Positions 35,369-43,684 of a stretch of DNA of 43,761 nt are shown here, piece by piece. Location: contig JAMPFU010000026.1 in NCBI GenBank assembly GCA_023664385.1, positions 1 to 43,761 on the forward strand, given 5' to 3'. The DNA comes from Clostridium sp. Its GTDB lineage: Bacteria; Bacillota; Clostridia; Lachnospirales; Lachnospiraceae. How positions within the stretch are numbered: position 1 is the stretch's first letter; each line of letters begins with the position of its first letter. A model generated the notes under the pieces. The model worked only from the letters and a program-made list of their open reading frames with translations. It ran no database searches and was not told the origin of the DNA. The translations under genes and the position numbers were made by a program.

Positions 35369-35376
35369 ACCTCTTA

Positions 35377-35799
35377 TTATTCCTCCGGAAACCTTTCCAT
35401 TTTACTTAGAGGCAATTGCTGTATGCTATTATCCGCAAAAGCAATAATATCATCTGCAATACTAATAGCCTTATCTAAATCTTCTATAGAAGCTGTAAAA
35501 GACTCCGAATACCATGCTTCCATTTTCCAGTTATTTAACGTATTGGCTAAATTGTGTAATTCACTTACCCTTGGAATATTCACAGGCGACTCTAGTAGTT
35601 TATTTAATTGTACATATGCATCATAATCCTCAGTATGCACGCCACCATAAATTTCTATCAAAAATTTTAATGCCTGCTCTATAGCCTGCTGAACGTTAAA
35701 ACAGCAACTGTCTAAGTAAGCATCATCTGTGCTTATCAGCTTGTAATTATCTGCCACGATTTTACGATTTACTTTCGCCCTATTCAGTAGCTTGCTCAT
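35377..35799 (-). CDS. HEPN-domain protein
   Basis: The product starts at ATG 35799, with GAGG six bases upstream; the ATG at 35817 lies inside the previous gene. Its 140 residues form a helical HEPN domain. The visible core is CFNVQQAIEQALKFLIEIYG, whose 'QQAxExALKxLI' helix is typical of the COG2250 group, with later WYSESF. HEPN domains often act as RNases in toxin and defence systems, but the RX4-6H nuclease motif is not clear here. It lies between the AbiEi-like gene and Fic, so it may belong to either partner. Confidence 0.75.
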   Translation of the reverse strand: MSKLLNRAKVNRKIVADNYKLISTDDAYLDSCCFNVQQAIEQALKFLIEIYGGVHTEDYDAYVQLNKLLESPVNIPRVSELHNLANTLNNWKMEAWYSESFTASIEDLDKAISIADDIIAFADNSIQQLPLSKMERFPEE

Positions 35800-35800
35800 A

Positions 35801-36235
35801 TTAAACCTCGCAGTCATTTCTGGCTTCTTCTAACCAGTAATCAAGGGTTTCTTTGGAATACTTATAAAAATCAGCGACTCTATATAACTCAGACATGTCA
35901 CAAAAATTATTTAAATAATCCTTCAAAGCATCAATGGCAACACCCTCATCGCACCATCTCTCATTCATTAAATAATCAATAATGGCTCTTTCCCTTGATG
36001 GGATAAGTATCAAAGGATTATCTACGTCGTGCCTAATCCAATTTACCCTATCAATATATGTGTAATAATAATAAGAAAGAAAGACAACATCACAACCATC
36101 AAGTTCTTTGTATTGTGTCATTAATCGTAAATGAGGGCTGCTATAGGTTGTCATACCATTATATGTCAGAGCTGTAGTGCCACATACAACCATTTCCTCT
36201 GTGACTAAATTCTTAGCTACTTCAGTAGTAAACAT
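35801..36235 (-). CDS. AbiEi-like antitoxin of a type IV toxin-antitoxin pair, apparently lacking the HTH
   Basis: ATG 36235 follows the AbiEii stop, with GGAGG inside the end of that gene. The 144-aa product resembles the C-terminal part of AbiEi: 'LIPSRERAIIDYLMNERWCDEGVAIDAL' (quoted in two parts as LIPSRERAIIDYLM and CDEGVAIDAL), then a helical end. Full AbiEi proteins usually have about 190-290 residues, with an N-terminal winged helix that controls the operon. That part is missing or very reduced here, so it may not regulate by DNA binding. It sits directly after its presumed toxin, the reverse of the common order. Confidence 0.72.
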   Translation of the reverse strand: MFTTEVAKNLVTEEMVVCGTTALTYNGMTTYSSPHLRLMTQYKELDGCDVVFLSYYYYTYIDRVNWIRHDVDNPLILIPSRERAIIDYLMNERWCDEGVAIDALKDYLNNFCDMSELYRVADFYKYSKETLDYWLEEARNDCEV

Positions 36236-36237
36236 AT

Positions 36238-37062
36238 TTACCTCCAAGATAATAAAGTATGCTGCCACTTTTCATGAATTTCATCATATTTTAATGACAT
36301 TGCAATATCATAATATCGTTTCAGCACTATGTTGAATGCAGGCTTATTTAAATTTTCACCAAGCATATTTGTTAAAATCAATTTATCCCAAGCATGCTCA
36401 TATTGTACCAAAATTTCTTCTGAAAATGGTAAATTCTCCCACTGAACAGTATCATGCATAGCTACATATTGCTGCAACTTCTTATAATCGAAATCGAAAT
36501 TGGATGTTATAACAAAGACATCATATAAATCTTTAGTTCTTCTGAAACGCTTTCTTGTTGTAATTGCAGTAACCTTATCACTCAGCATACGTTCAACTTC
36601 AAAAGCTTTCGAGGTTACTATTTTAAAATCATATGATTTTACTCCCCAGCTAATATCATGAAGTCCAACATCTACGCCCAAAATTTTTACTCCCTGCATA
36701 TCATAAATATCAATTCCGCCGGAGCTAGTCTCTGTTATTTCATCCTTTACTTTATATGTTTTTATTAAGCCGTTCTTTTTAAATTTTTGTGCAATTTTAA
36801 CCAATATATTTTTTATCTCATCATAGTCTTCTTTTTTAGCTATGCTAAAATCGGCGTCATGTGTCATTCTGCTCTCCGACGGCAGAAGCTGGTTCAGCAT
36901 ATACCCGCCCTTAAACGCCTTATCGCAGCTTACATACCTGGCAATCACCAGCACCATATAATCCAGCATATCCTGATTAGTCGGATTATCCGGTAATTCT
37001 ACCCATTTATCAGTGTTGTCATCATTATGTTCAACACTGCCAAATAAATTCATTTCTTCCAT
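36238..37062 (-). CDS. AbiEii/AbiGii-family nucleotidyltransferase toxin
   Basis: The 274-aa protein has the nucleotidyltransferase core of AbiEii toxins: FKGGYMLNQLLP (GGY at 52-54), then RMTHDADFS, with D69 and D71 as metal-binding acids. Further along is 'LSDKVTAITTRKRFRRTKDLYDVF', quoted as DKVTAITTRKRF and RRTKDLYDVF, the K-x-x-A...R...D-x-Y-D block of the family. In known cases these enzymes modify tRNA or RNA ends and stop growth. AGGAG lies eight bases before ATG 37062. It begins MEEMNLFGS, very like the start of the Fic protein two genes on. Confidence 0.85.
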   Translation of the reverse strand: MEEMNLFGSVEHNDDNTDKWVELPDNPTNQDMLDYMVLVIARYVSCDKAFKGGYMLNQLLPSESRMTHDADFSIAKKEDYDEIKNILVKIAQKFKKNGLIKTYKVKDEITETSSGGIDIYDMQGVKILGVDVGLHDISWGVKSYDFKIVTSKAFEVERMLSDKVTAITTRKRFRRTKDLYDVFVITSNFDFDYKKLQQYVAMHDTVQWENLPFSEEILVQYEHAWDKLILTNMLGENLNKPAFNIVLKRYYDIAMSLKYDEIHEKWQHTLLSWR

Positions 37063-37145
37063 ATCATCACTCCTAAGATAAGTACATTCTGTAATTGAAC
37101 AATTTCCTGTTGGCTCTAATTTTATCCCTCCGAAAAGCTTTCCGG

Positions 37146-37604
37146 TTAAAATTTTTTTAAATCTTTTAGACTGCTGGCTTGTTTTTTACGTTCCTGATTT
37201 ACTGCTTCTAGCACTGTATCCGCATCTTTTTGAATATTCTCTACAATTCTGATACACTCACATGCATCTTCTTTCGTAACAACAGTGAAATTATCGCCGG
37301 GGTACCTTGCATCATAATAAAAATTACCAAGCCATACGCAGTCTTTTGAACTAATACTCAAATCATATCTGGTCTTTAATTTATTATATAAACTCCTCAG
37401 GTTATGCGTACGTAGTAACCTGACAACTTCCTCATCCTCAGAAAAAGAAACCTCTAAAACAGCTTTGAGGTACTTTTCGGCTGCCTGTTCACAAAGAGCA
37501 GCAACATTGTTATAATCATTAAATTTTTCTCCAATAGGCATACTATGTTTAGCGTATCTGTAGTCACTTAATGCCCTGCCGTAGTATGAATTCATTTCTT
37601 CCAT
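37146..37604 (-). CDS. HEPN-domain protein paired with a minimal nucleotidyltransferase
   Basis: The 152-aa helical protein shows CEQAAEKYLKAVLE (38-51) and YYDARYPGDNF (96-106), the two best conserved blocks of HEPN proteins in the COG2250 group. Its ATG lies 13 bases inside the upstream nucleotidyltransferase gene, so the two are co-translated. MNT-HEPN pairs form type VII toxin-antitoxin systems, in which the transferase adds AMP to a Tyr of the HEPN RX4HXY motif. That exact motif is absent here: the Arg/Tyr block lacks the His. Nuclease activity is therefore uncertain. The weak AGGAAGGA site is about 11 bases upstream. Confidence 0.82.
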   Translation of the reverse strand: MEEMNSYYGRALSDYRYAKHSMPIGEKFNDYNNVAALCEQAAEKYLKAVLEVSFSEDEEVVRLLRTHNLRSLYNKLKTRYDLSISSKDCVWLGNFYYDARYPGDNFTVVTKEDACECIRIVENIQKDADTVLEAVNQERKKQASSLKDLKKF

Positions 37605-37924
37605 AGCAGTATACCATCCTTCCTAATCTCATTTACAAGCATACAAGTCGACTGCTCAAGCTGCTCCTCAGTGTAAAAAATAACATCAGCATTACAGTCA
37701 TCGAAAACGCTTGACAATTCACCACGTGTACCCTGAGCCAGCTTTTCAGTTGTCACTACCAATAAATCCAAATCACTTGTCACTTTATAATCACATCTGG
37801 CATAGCTACCAAATAAAACAACTTTAATTACGCTATCAGTAGTGCTTACTATTTTATCAATCAGAAACTCTAATTTTTCTTTTACGGAATTTGAAAATGG
37901 TAAAACCCCTATATTATTTTCCAT
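37592..37924 (-). CDS. Minimal nucleotidyltransferase (MNT) of an MNT-HEPN pair
   Basis: The 110-aa product starts at ATG 37924 (AGGGG nine bases upstream); the ATG at 37945 carries that site inside it. It has the compact pol-beta fold with GSYAR (39-43) and SDLDLLV (50-56), which give the glycine-serine loop and the two catalytic acids D51 and D53. It is the first gene of the six-gene toxin cassette and overlaps the HEPN partner by 13 bases. It probably modifies the HEPN protein. I see no clear promoter, although the 38018-37946 region has no gene. Confidence 0.88.
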   Translation of the reverse strand: MENNIGVLPFSNSVKEKLEFLIDKIVSTTDSVIKVVLFGSYARCDYKVTSDLDLLVVTTEKLAQGTRGELSSVFDDCNADVIFYTEEQLEQSTCMLVNEIRKDGILLWKK

Positions 37925-37994
37925 ACTGCCACCCCTCACTGCCATTTTATCACACCCTTCCCTAAAAAGGTAGTGTAAATTCTCCTTGAATAAA

Positions 37995-38018
37995 GTGCAT
38001 GGCTTTTATACCATGCAC
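37995..38018 (-). terminator. Hairpin after the pilin gene (copy B of a duplicated element)
   Basis: Minus-strand stem GTGCATGG/CCATGCAC with an 8-base loop is followed by TTTATTCAAGGAG. It lies 8 bases past the stop of the pilin gene. It resembles copy A at 27358-27385 in stem, loop length and 3' flank, and one stem pair is C-G here and T-A there. Confidence 0.65.
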
Positions 38019-38026
38019 CTCCTTAT

Positions 38027-41000
38027 TTAACCTTTACGCCTGAAGACTATCGCCGTAATAAATCCCGACGCAATCATTACAAAACCTGCAATAATTACTA
38101 TTGAAAAGTCACCAAGCTTCGGCACTGTCTTATTAGAAATAGTAACGGTCGCTATCTCGTTGTTATTCCTTACGGAAACCTTAAATTTGGTGTCAACTCT
38201 TTGGTATCCTTTAGGGGCTTCCGTTTCCACCAGATAGTAATCCCCGTATGGAAGCTCATCTATCATTGCATACCCGTCAGAACCTGTCGTAATGCTGCCC
38301 CATAGTACATCCTTGCTGTCATACACATCAAACTTAGCATCTGCAAGCGGTGCCTCCGTGTTCGCATCAATCTTGTAAACCCGTACAAAACCTCGCACCA
38401 GCTTGTTCTTAAGCGGCGTCGTTTCATTCAGGTTAAAAGAATCAATTGCATTGTTCTTAAGTACTATCTCAAACTTGTGGTTCTCCTCATCCGGCACGTA
38501 TTCAGGTCCTGCCGTCTTAAGCTCCCTGTAGTAGTATTTACCACGGAGAAGCTGCACGTTAAAGCTTGCAATTCCCGCACTGTCCGTAACTGCATAACCT
38601 ACGCACGTGTCCTGTGGTACTAATGGATTACCACTGTAATCCTTAATTTCCTCGTCTGCGTAAATACCGAACAGCACCTTTGGCAGAGGTGTCTCCACTA
38701 CGCTGTACTTGCCGTCCTTCTCTATCAGCCCTTCACCGGTCTTGTATACATTTACCTGTGTATTGCATGCCTCGTTGTCTACCGTGAGCGTTCCTACCAA
38801 ATCTGCCGTTTCAATATCCTCGCTCCACTCGTATTCAACCGTGTATACGACACGCTTATCTACGTACCCATCAGGAACAATCTCCTTTACCTTGTATACA
38901 CCAAAGTCAAGCTGCTTGCTGTATGCCTTTCCAGTCTCATCCGTCACAAGCTTCTCAACAAGGTTGCCGTCCTCATCCGTTATATCAAACTCCACGCCCT
39001 CCATGGCTGCGTCTTCCCACTCGAGCTTTACATAGCTTCCATACTCGCATTCCTGCGTGGAAGCACTCGTCAGAACCTCGCCGTGCTTGTCAATAATAAG
39101 CCAGCACTTGATAGGCTCGTCATACATAATCACGCTCTCCGGCTCCTTGTGGTCGCTTACCGTAAATGCTATCGGCTTTGACTTCGTGTAACCGTATGGT
39201 GTTTTCTCCTCTACCAGCAGGTAATCACCCGGGTACAGCTTCTCAATCACATGCACTGTTCCGTCTGTCACCCATCGTTCAACTAAAGTGCCGTAATTCT
39301 CATCTGTTCCAGCATCAGTTTCCGTGGAAGCCTCCTCTGTCTCTGCTTCCTCAATAGTAGTCTCCTCTGCCTGCATAGAGTCATCTGCATCTGAAGGAGT
39401 AGCATTACTGCTCCCGTCCTCATCCCTGCTTTCGTCACGTGCGGGACCGTCGCTTACCCTGTATAGTGCCAGAGTTGCCCCTTCCACAAAGTCCTCTGCC
39501 TCTGAACTCTCCTTACTGAACCGTACAACTATCGGATGGTTCACCATATCACACTTCTGAACTACCTGAGAGTCCTCCACATCAAACTCAATCGTGTCCT
39601 GCTCGGTTCTGTAGCCTAATGGAACCGTGTTCTCATATAGCTTGTATCTTCCCGGCTGCAGATATTTCACTACATGAGGCTCATTCCCACTTACCCATGT
39701 ATCAATAAGCACATCATCATCCTCATCAATGCGGTACAACGTAAGTTCTGCCCCCGGAAGCTCGTTTCCATCTGTAGCGTCAACCTTGCTGACCGATACG
39801 GTTATCGGCTTGTCACGCAGTGCAACTTCCTGTTTCTTTGCATTCACTTCAATGCTGTCAGACTCCTTGTAAACAACACCACCGTCACGCTTCTCAAAAC
39901 TGTATAGTATCGTGTCGTCTCCCGTAATAGCCTGTATACCGTCCGGAGCCGTCTCATCGTCATTGCCCACGTACAGCGTAACATCATCCATGGTAGCATA
40001 TCCTGCTTCTACCGGGGCTTTTGTCTCCCGAATTACATACCATCCTGCAGGCACTACCTCAAAATGCTTAAATCCTTCCGATGTGTTCCATACAGCCTGT
40101 ACCTTTTCTCCACTCTCATCTCTTGCTTCCAGTATCGCCGGATTACCGTCTTCATCAACTGCTAAATGTCCTTCGGAGTCCAACGCCTTGTATATCGTCA
40201 GTTCTGCATCCGGAACCCAGTCTCCGGTTTCCGCATCGTTCTTTGCAAGATTAAGCTCAAAAGGTGTGTCCGAAACCACCACTTCCCAGTAACTGTATAC
40301 TGTCGTTGCCGTAGTGTTCGTGTAGATGCCTGCTTTTACCCACCTGTTGTCAAACCACAGGTAAACGCCCTCGGAACGCACGCTGAAAAATACTGGGTCC
40401 GCCTTGTCGTAACCGTCAGGTGCCTTCTCCTCGACTACCGCATATTCACCGTAACCGAAAGGCTCGTACAGCACGAGGTATCCTTCACTGTTTGTCTTAA
40501 ACTCATCTACGTTTACCATGCCGTTTTCCGTCTGCTTGTCCTGTGCTACCCGTTTCCCGTAAGCGGACGGGTCATCCTTGTATAGGCTTGTATTGCTTCC
40601 CGAAACATCCCAAATAGAGAATACTGCTTCACTGTCTAAAACAAAATCGCTCGTATTTGCATCCAGCTTGTTAATCTTTAAGTATTGCTCAACAGGCGCA
40701 TTAAGAGGGGAAATGCTGTTGGTCGCATAAATAGTAGGCTCCCTGTCCTTATCTGGCACAATATCCCCATTCACATCCACCTTGTATTTCGGCATTGAAA
40801 TAACTATTGGCTCCACCGGCTCCAGACCTGCTGGTGTCTTCGTCTCTACTACTACGTATTCTCCCGGCATTAATGGAATAGAGACTACCTCTCCATCATC
40901 ACCTCCGTCCGAACCTGTTACCAGTGCCGTGCCGCCGTCTGCCGTAACAATTATCGGCTGTTCTTTGCTAAAATCATAGTTGGCAAAATTGTACGATGTA

Positions 41001-43555
41001 CTTCCGTTGCCGTTCGTAATCCTGAAGGACTGGTCTTTCAGGCTGCTAATAAGGAATACACGGAACTCAGCGCCGTTAAGCCCCTCAATACCCTTGTGCT
41101 GTCCCTCCTCTACGTATTCGTATTTCTTCACGTGCAGGGGCTGCTCTATCGGATTATTATTTGCATTTACTGTTGCATCAATGCTTTTGTAATTAACATC
41201 CTGCTTCTGCGTATCTGTACGCTTGTCCCTTAAATCAACCTCTATCGGATTATGGTCCCTGTAGAATCCTTTTGGTGCCGCAAGCTCTACTACATAGTAA
41301 TCATCCTTTTGTTTAGCCACATATAAATCTTCCAGCTTTGTCTTTCCGTCAGCATCCGTAGGCGGAAAAATAGCTACTGGTATCTTATCACCTGCTTCTG
41401 CCCATACTACCTGCCCTGTGGTCCTGTCGACTACAGGTGTTCCGTCAGGATATACTATTGCAGTCTTTACAGCGTAGCTTCCACTTGCAGGAACGTCCAC
41501 TTCACCGGATGCAGGGTCCACGACATCCCGTCTTGCGTATAGAGCGTATACTGCCCCTTCAACGGACAAATCACCTGTGTTACCCTGCCTCGGATTTGTG
41601 TTCGCATTGCCCTTTGTCAGCTCAACATCTACCTTGATTGGTGCATCTGCTACTACAGGTGAGTTTTCTTCCTGTATGCCTCCTGTGAGAAGTACGTCTT
41701 CGCCGTTCTTGCCCTCTTTGTATAGAAGTGCATTGCCACTGCCCATTGACTCCTGCAAAACCTTGTAAACAAAATGCTTCGGACTCTTTAAATAGCCCGT
41801 CGGTGCCTGTTCCTCATAAATAACTACTGTTCCGAGAGGAAATTGTGGAATACCTAAATTCATATAAAAACTACTTTGTGTATACCCCGACGCTAAGTAT
41901 GGTGCATCAAACATAGCTCGACCATTTGTATCAGTCTTCAGATACCACTTGCTTACGCTGCCGCTGTGGTTATTCTTAGCCTCAGTTTCATTGTAGGTCT
42001 GAATACCTGGATAGAACTCTACGCAGTAAATGGCTCCCTGCAGCCCAACCTTAGTTTCATTGCTCTGTTTAGTAAGTGCAATATTAACAGGGTCACTTAC
42101 AGGTGCGTCCTCTGCTGTGACTACAGCAGTCTTTCCCGGTGCGACAGTCACCTGATGTATGGTACTGTCTAAAACTAAACCTCTACCAGCTGTCGTTTCC
42201 TTAACCCAATAGTCCCCTGCCAGCATATCCAGCTCATTGCTCGTTCCATCAGCTCCTACAGTCAACGTGGCGTCCTTGCCTGCCAAATCCTTTGCCTTTT
42301 TTGTACACTCTGCATTGCTGTATACCGTGTATACTGTTCCCTCTAAGCTGTAGCACTTATTATCCTTCGTCAGACCATCAGCATCACTGATTGACTTTGT
42401 AAGCTTGAGCTTGCCGTTGCCTTCCCATTCCAGCGTAAAGTTGGCATTTACGGTTCTCGGTGCAACATATAAAACAGCCTGATTGCCTGCGGCTGAACCC
42501 GTAGGTGTTGCAACCCATGGCTGTAGCAGTTGACTACCACTGTAACTTGAAGTTAGTTCCTGCCCATCACTGCCCTGTGCACTCAGAAAAGTGCTGTTTG
42601 CCGTAACATAAAATTTATCTCCACCTGTTAAACTAACTGTCCCGGTGTGCGCACCAGTGTCACCTGCTTTGTCTTCAAAGTAAAGAGACTGACCGGAAGC
42701 TAATGTAATGCTGCCTGTTAAACGGCTGTCTGCATTAAACGTGATGGTCTTTGTTCTCACTACCCCATTCTCCGTGTAGCTTTTCCAGTCATTATCCTCT
42801 ATGGTAAACTCGTATGTATCAGCAGGCGGTCGCTTTTCCGAACTACTTACAGCGTTATAAAATGAATATCCGCTGCTGCTAGTTCCCCAAGTAAGTCCAC
42901 TATTACCTGCACTGTGACCATTATTTTTAAAATAGTAGGATAGTGCTTTGTGTGTATCAAATTCGCCATTACTGCTAAATTCATCCTTGCCTGGTCCCAA
43001 ATAACTGTAATATACTAATCTATACCCTAAATCATTTGGGTCTGTCGTCATTGCAGTTGTTGTAAATACTGTGTTCACAGGGGCAGCACCACGGCTATTC
43101 TCAATACACACCCCGTTGTATGCACCACCCATAACAAATGTGTGGTATGTCACTGAGGTTGAACCAAAGTTTATTGTATGTGGTGTGCTACCTGTCATTG
43201 TGATGGTGCCGTTCACCATTACATTCTCTGCACTCATTGACCCGCTTATGGTATCGAACAAGTCATAGTATCGCAAAAATACTTCCTTGCCCATCCCATA
43301 TTTGTTTTCGAACTCCTCGTCACTGTAATTGTCCATCCATGCCACATCTGCATTTGTGTACAGCGACGGGTTCAGGTCGTAGATACTGTCCGTAACCTCC
43401 GTTGCCTCCTCCGTACTGCCTGGTTCGGCATCCGTATCTGTGGCTATCTCGCCTGCTAAAGGTATTTTCTCCTTTCCGGCAAGCCCTATCGGAACCAGGC
43501 ACAGCGTAAGTGCCAGCATAATCTTCAGTAACATTCTTTGTTTGTTTTTTCGCAT
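38027..43555 (-). CDS. Giant Cna_B/SpaA-type surface protein with thioester-domain-like head
   Basis: The 1842-aa protein has a signal peptide (about 1-36) and an acidic linker. Residues about 140-260 recall a thioester adhesin domain: YNGVCIEN with Cys150, YYSYLGPG, and THKALSYY (H202) at the place of the usual TQxA. About ten Cna_B/SpaA modules follow. Each ends in a motif like (E/A)APxGY: TGYLKS, KGFYRD, DGYDKAD, LGYRTEQ, YGYTKSK, DGYVDKR, KGYQRVD. These modules often hold isopeptide cross-links that make rigid stalks. The C-terminus has VPKLGD (1811-1816), a membrane helix and RRKG, a sorting-signal shape with Leu and Gly in unusual places. The helix could equally be the anchor itself. 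It is probably a long adhesive stalk. Confidence 0.9.
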   Translation of the reverse strand: MRKNKQRMLLKIMLALTLCLVPIGLAGKEKIPLAGEIATDTDAEPGSTEEATEVTDSIYDLNPSLYTNADVAWMDNYSDEEFENKYGMGKEVFLRYYDLFDTISGSMSAENVMVNGTITMTGSTPHTINFGSTSVTYHTFVMGGAYNGVCIENSRGAAPVNTVFTTTAMTTDPNDLGYRLVYYSYLGPGKDEFSSNGEFDTHKALSYYFKNNGHSAGNSGLTWGTSSSGYSFYNAVSSSEKRPPADTYEFTIEDNDWKSYTENGVVRTKTITFNADSRLTGSITLASGQSLYFEDKAGDTGAHTGTVSLTGGDKFYVTANSTFLSAQGSDGQELTSSYSGSQLLQPWVATPTGSAAGNQAVLYVAPRTVNANFTLEWEGNGKLKLTKSISDADGLTKDNKCYSLEGTVYTVYSNAECTKKAKDLAGKDATLTVGADGTSNELDMLAGDYWVKETTAGRGLVLDSTIHQVTVAPGKTAVVTAEDAPVSDPVNIALTKQSNETKVGLQGAIYCVEFYPGIQTYNETEAKNNHSGSVSKWYLKTDTNGRAMFDAPYLASGYTQSSFYMNLGIPQFPLGTVVIYEEQAPTGYLKSPKHFVYKVLQESMGSGNALLYKEGKNGEDVLLTGGIQEENSPVVADAPIKVDVELTKGNANTNPRQGNTGDLSVEGAVYALYARRDVVDPASGEVDVPASGSYAVKTAIVYPDGTPVVDRTTGQVVWAEAGDKIPVAIFPPTDADGKTKLEDLYVAKQKDDYYVVELAAPKGFYRDHNPIEVDLRDKRTDTQKQDVNYKSIDATVNANNNPIEQPLHVKKYEYVEEGQHKGIEGLNGAEFRVFLISSLKDQSFRITNGNGSTSYNFANYDFSKEQPIIVTADGGTALVTGSDGGDDGEVVSIPLMPGEYVVVETKTPAGLEPVEPIVISMPKYKVDVNGDIVPDKDREPTIYATNSISPLNAPVEQYLKINKLDANTSDFVLDSEAVFSIWDVSGSNTSLYKDDPSAYGKRVAQDKQTENGMVNVDEFKTNSEGYLVLYEPFGYGEYAVVEEKAPDGYDKADPVFFSVRSEGVYLWFDNRWVKAGIYTNTTATTVYSYWEVVVSDTPFELNLAKNDAETGDWVPDAELTIYKALDSEGHLAVDEDGNPAILEARDESGEKVQAVWNTSEGFKHFEVVPAGWYVIRETKAPVEAGYATMDDVTLYVGNDDETAPDGIQAITGDDTILYSFEKRDGGVVYKESDSIEVNAKKQEVALRDKPITVSVSKVDATDGNELPGAELTLYRIDEDDDVLIDTWVSGNEPHVVKYLQPGRYKLYENTVPLGYRTEQDTIEFDVEDSQVVQKCDMVNHPIVVRFSKESSEAEDFVEGATLALYRVSDGPARDESRDEDGSSNATPSDADDSMQAEETTIEEAETEEASTETDAGTDENYGTLVERWVTDGTVHVIEKLYPGDYLLVEEKTPYGYTKSKPIAFTVSDHKEPESVIMYDEPIKCWLIIDKHGEVLTSASTQECEYGSYVKLEWEDAAMEGVEFDITDEDGNLVEKLVTDETGKAYSKQLDFGVYKVKEIVPDGYVDKRVVYTVEYEWSEDIETADLVGTLTVDNEACNTQVNVYKTGEGLIEKDGKYSVVETPLPKVLFGIYADEEIKDYSGNPLVPQDTCVGYAVTDSAGIASFNVQLLRGKYYYRELKTAGPEYVPDEENHKFEIVLKNNAIDSFNLNETTPLKNKLVRGFVRVYKIDANTEAPLADAKFDVYDSKDVLWGSITTGSDGYAMIDELPYGDYYLVETEAPKGYQRVDTKFKVSVRNNNEIATVTISNKTVPKLGDFSIVIIAGFVMIASGFITAIVFRRKG

Positions 43556-43608
43556 TATTTAGCTCTCCTTTACAAATTTTTATTAAGTTGATAAACACTG
43601 CCTTAACC

Positions 43609-43638
43609 TAAAAAAGGATAGACAAAATTGCCTATCCT
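43609..43638 (-). terminator. Hairpin with T run in the pilin leader
   Basis: Minus-strand stem AGGATAG/CTATCCT with a 10-base loop (inner part partly paired) is followed by six T. It is 54 bases before the pilin ATG, and no gene lies between. It may end the upstream transcript or serve as an attenuator for the pilin. Confidence 0.65.
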
Positions 43639-43659
43639 AATTTAAATTTCGGTAAATAA

Positions 43660-43684
43660 AAGGGCCAGCGGTTAAACTGACCCA
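43660..43684 (-). terminator. Second hairpin in the pilin leader
   Basis: Minus-strand stem GGGTCAG/CTGGCCC (7 pairs, one G-U) with an 8-base loop is followed by TTTTATTT. It lies just upstream of the previous hairpin, so two stop signals stand in tandem. The remaining sequence to 43761 shows no gene I can support. Confidence 0.5.
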
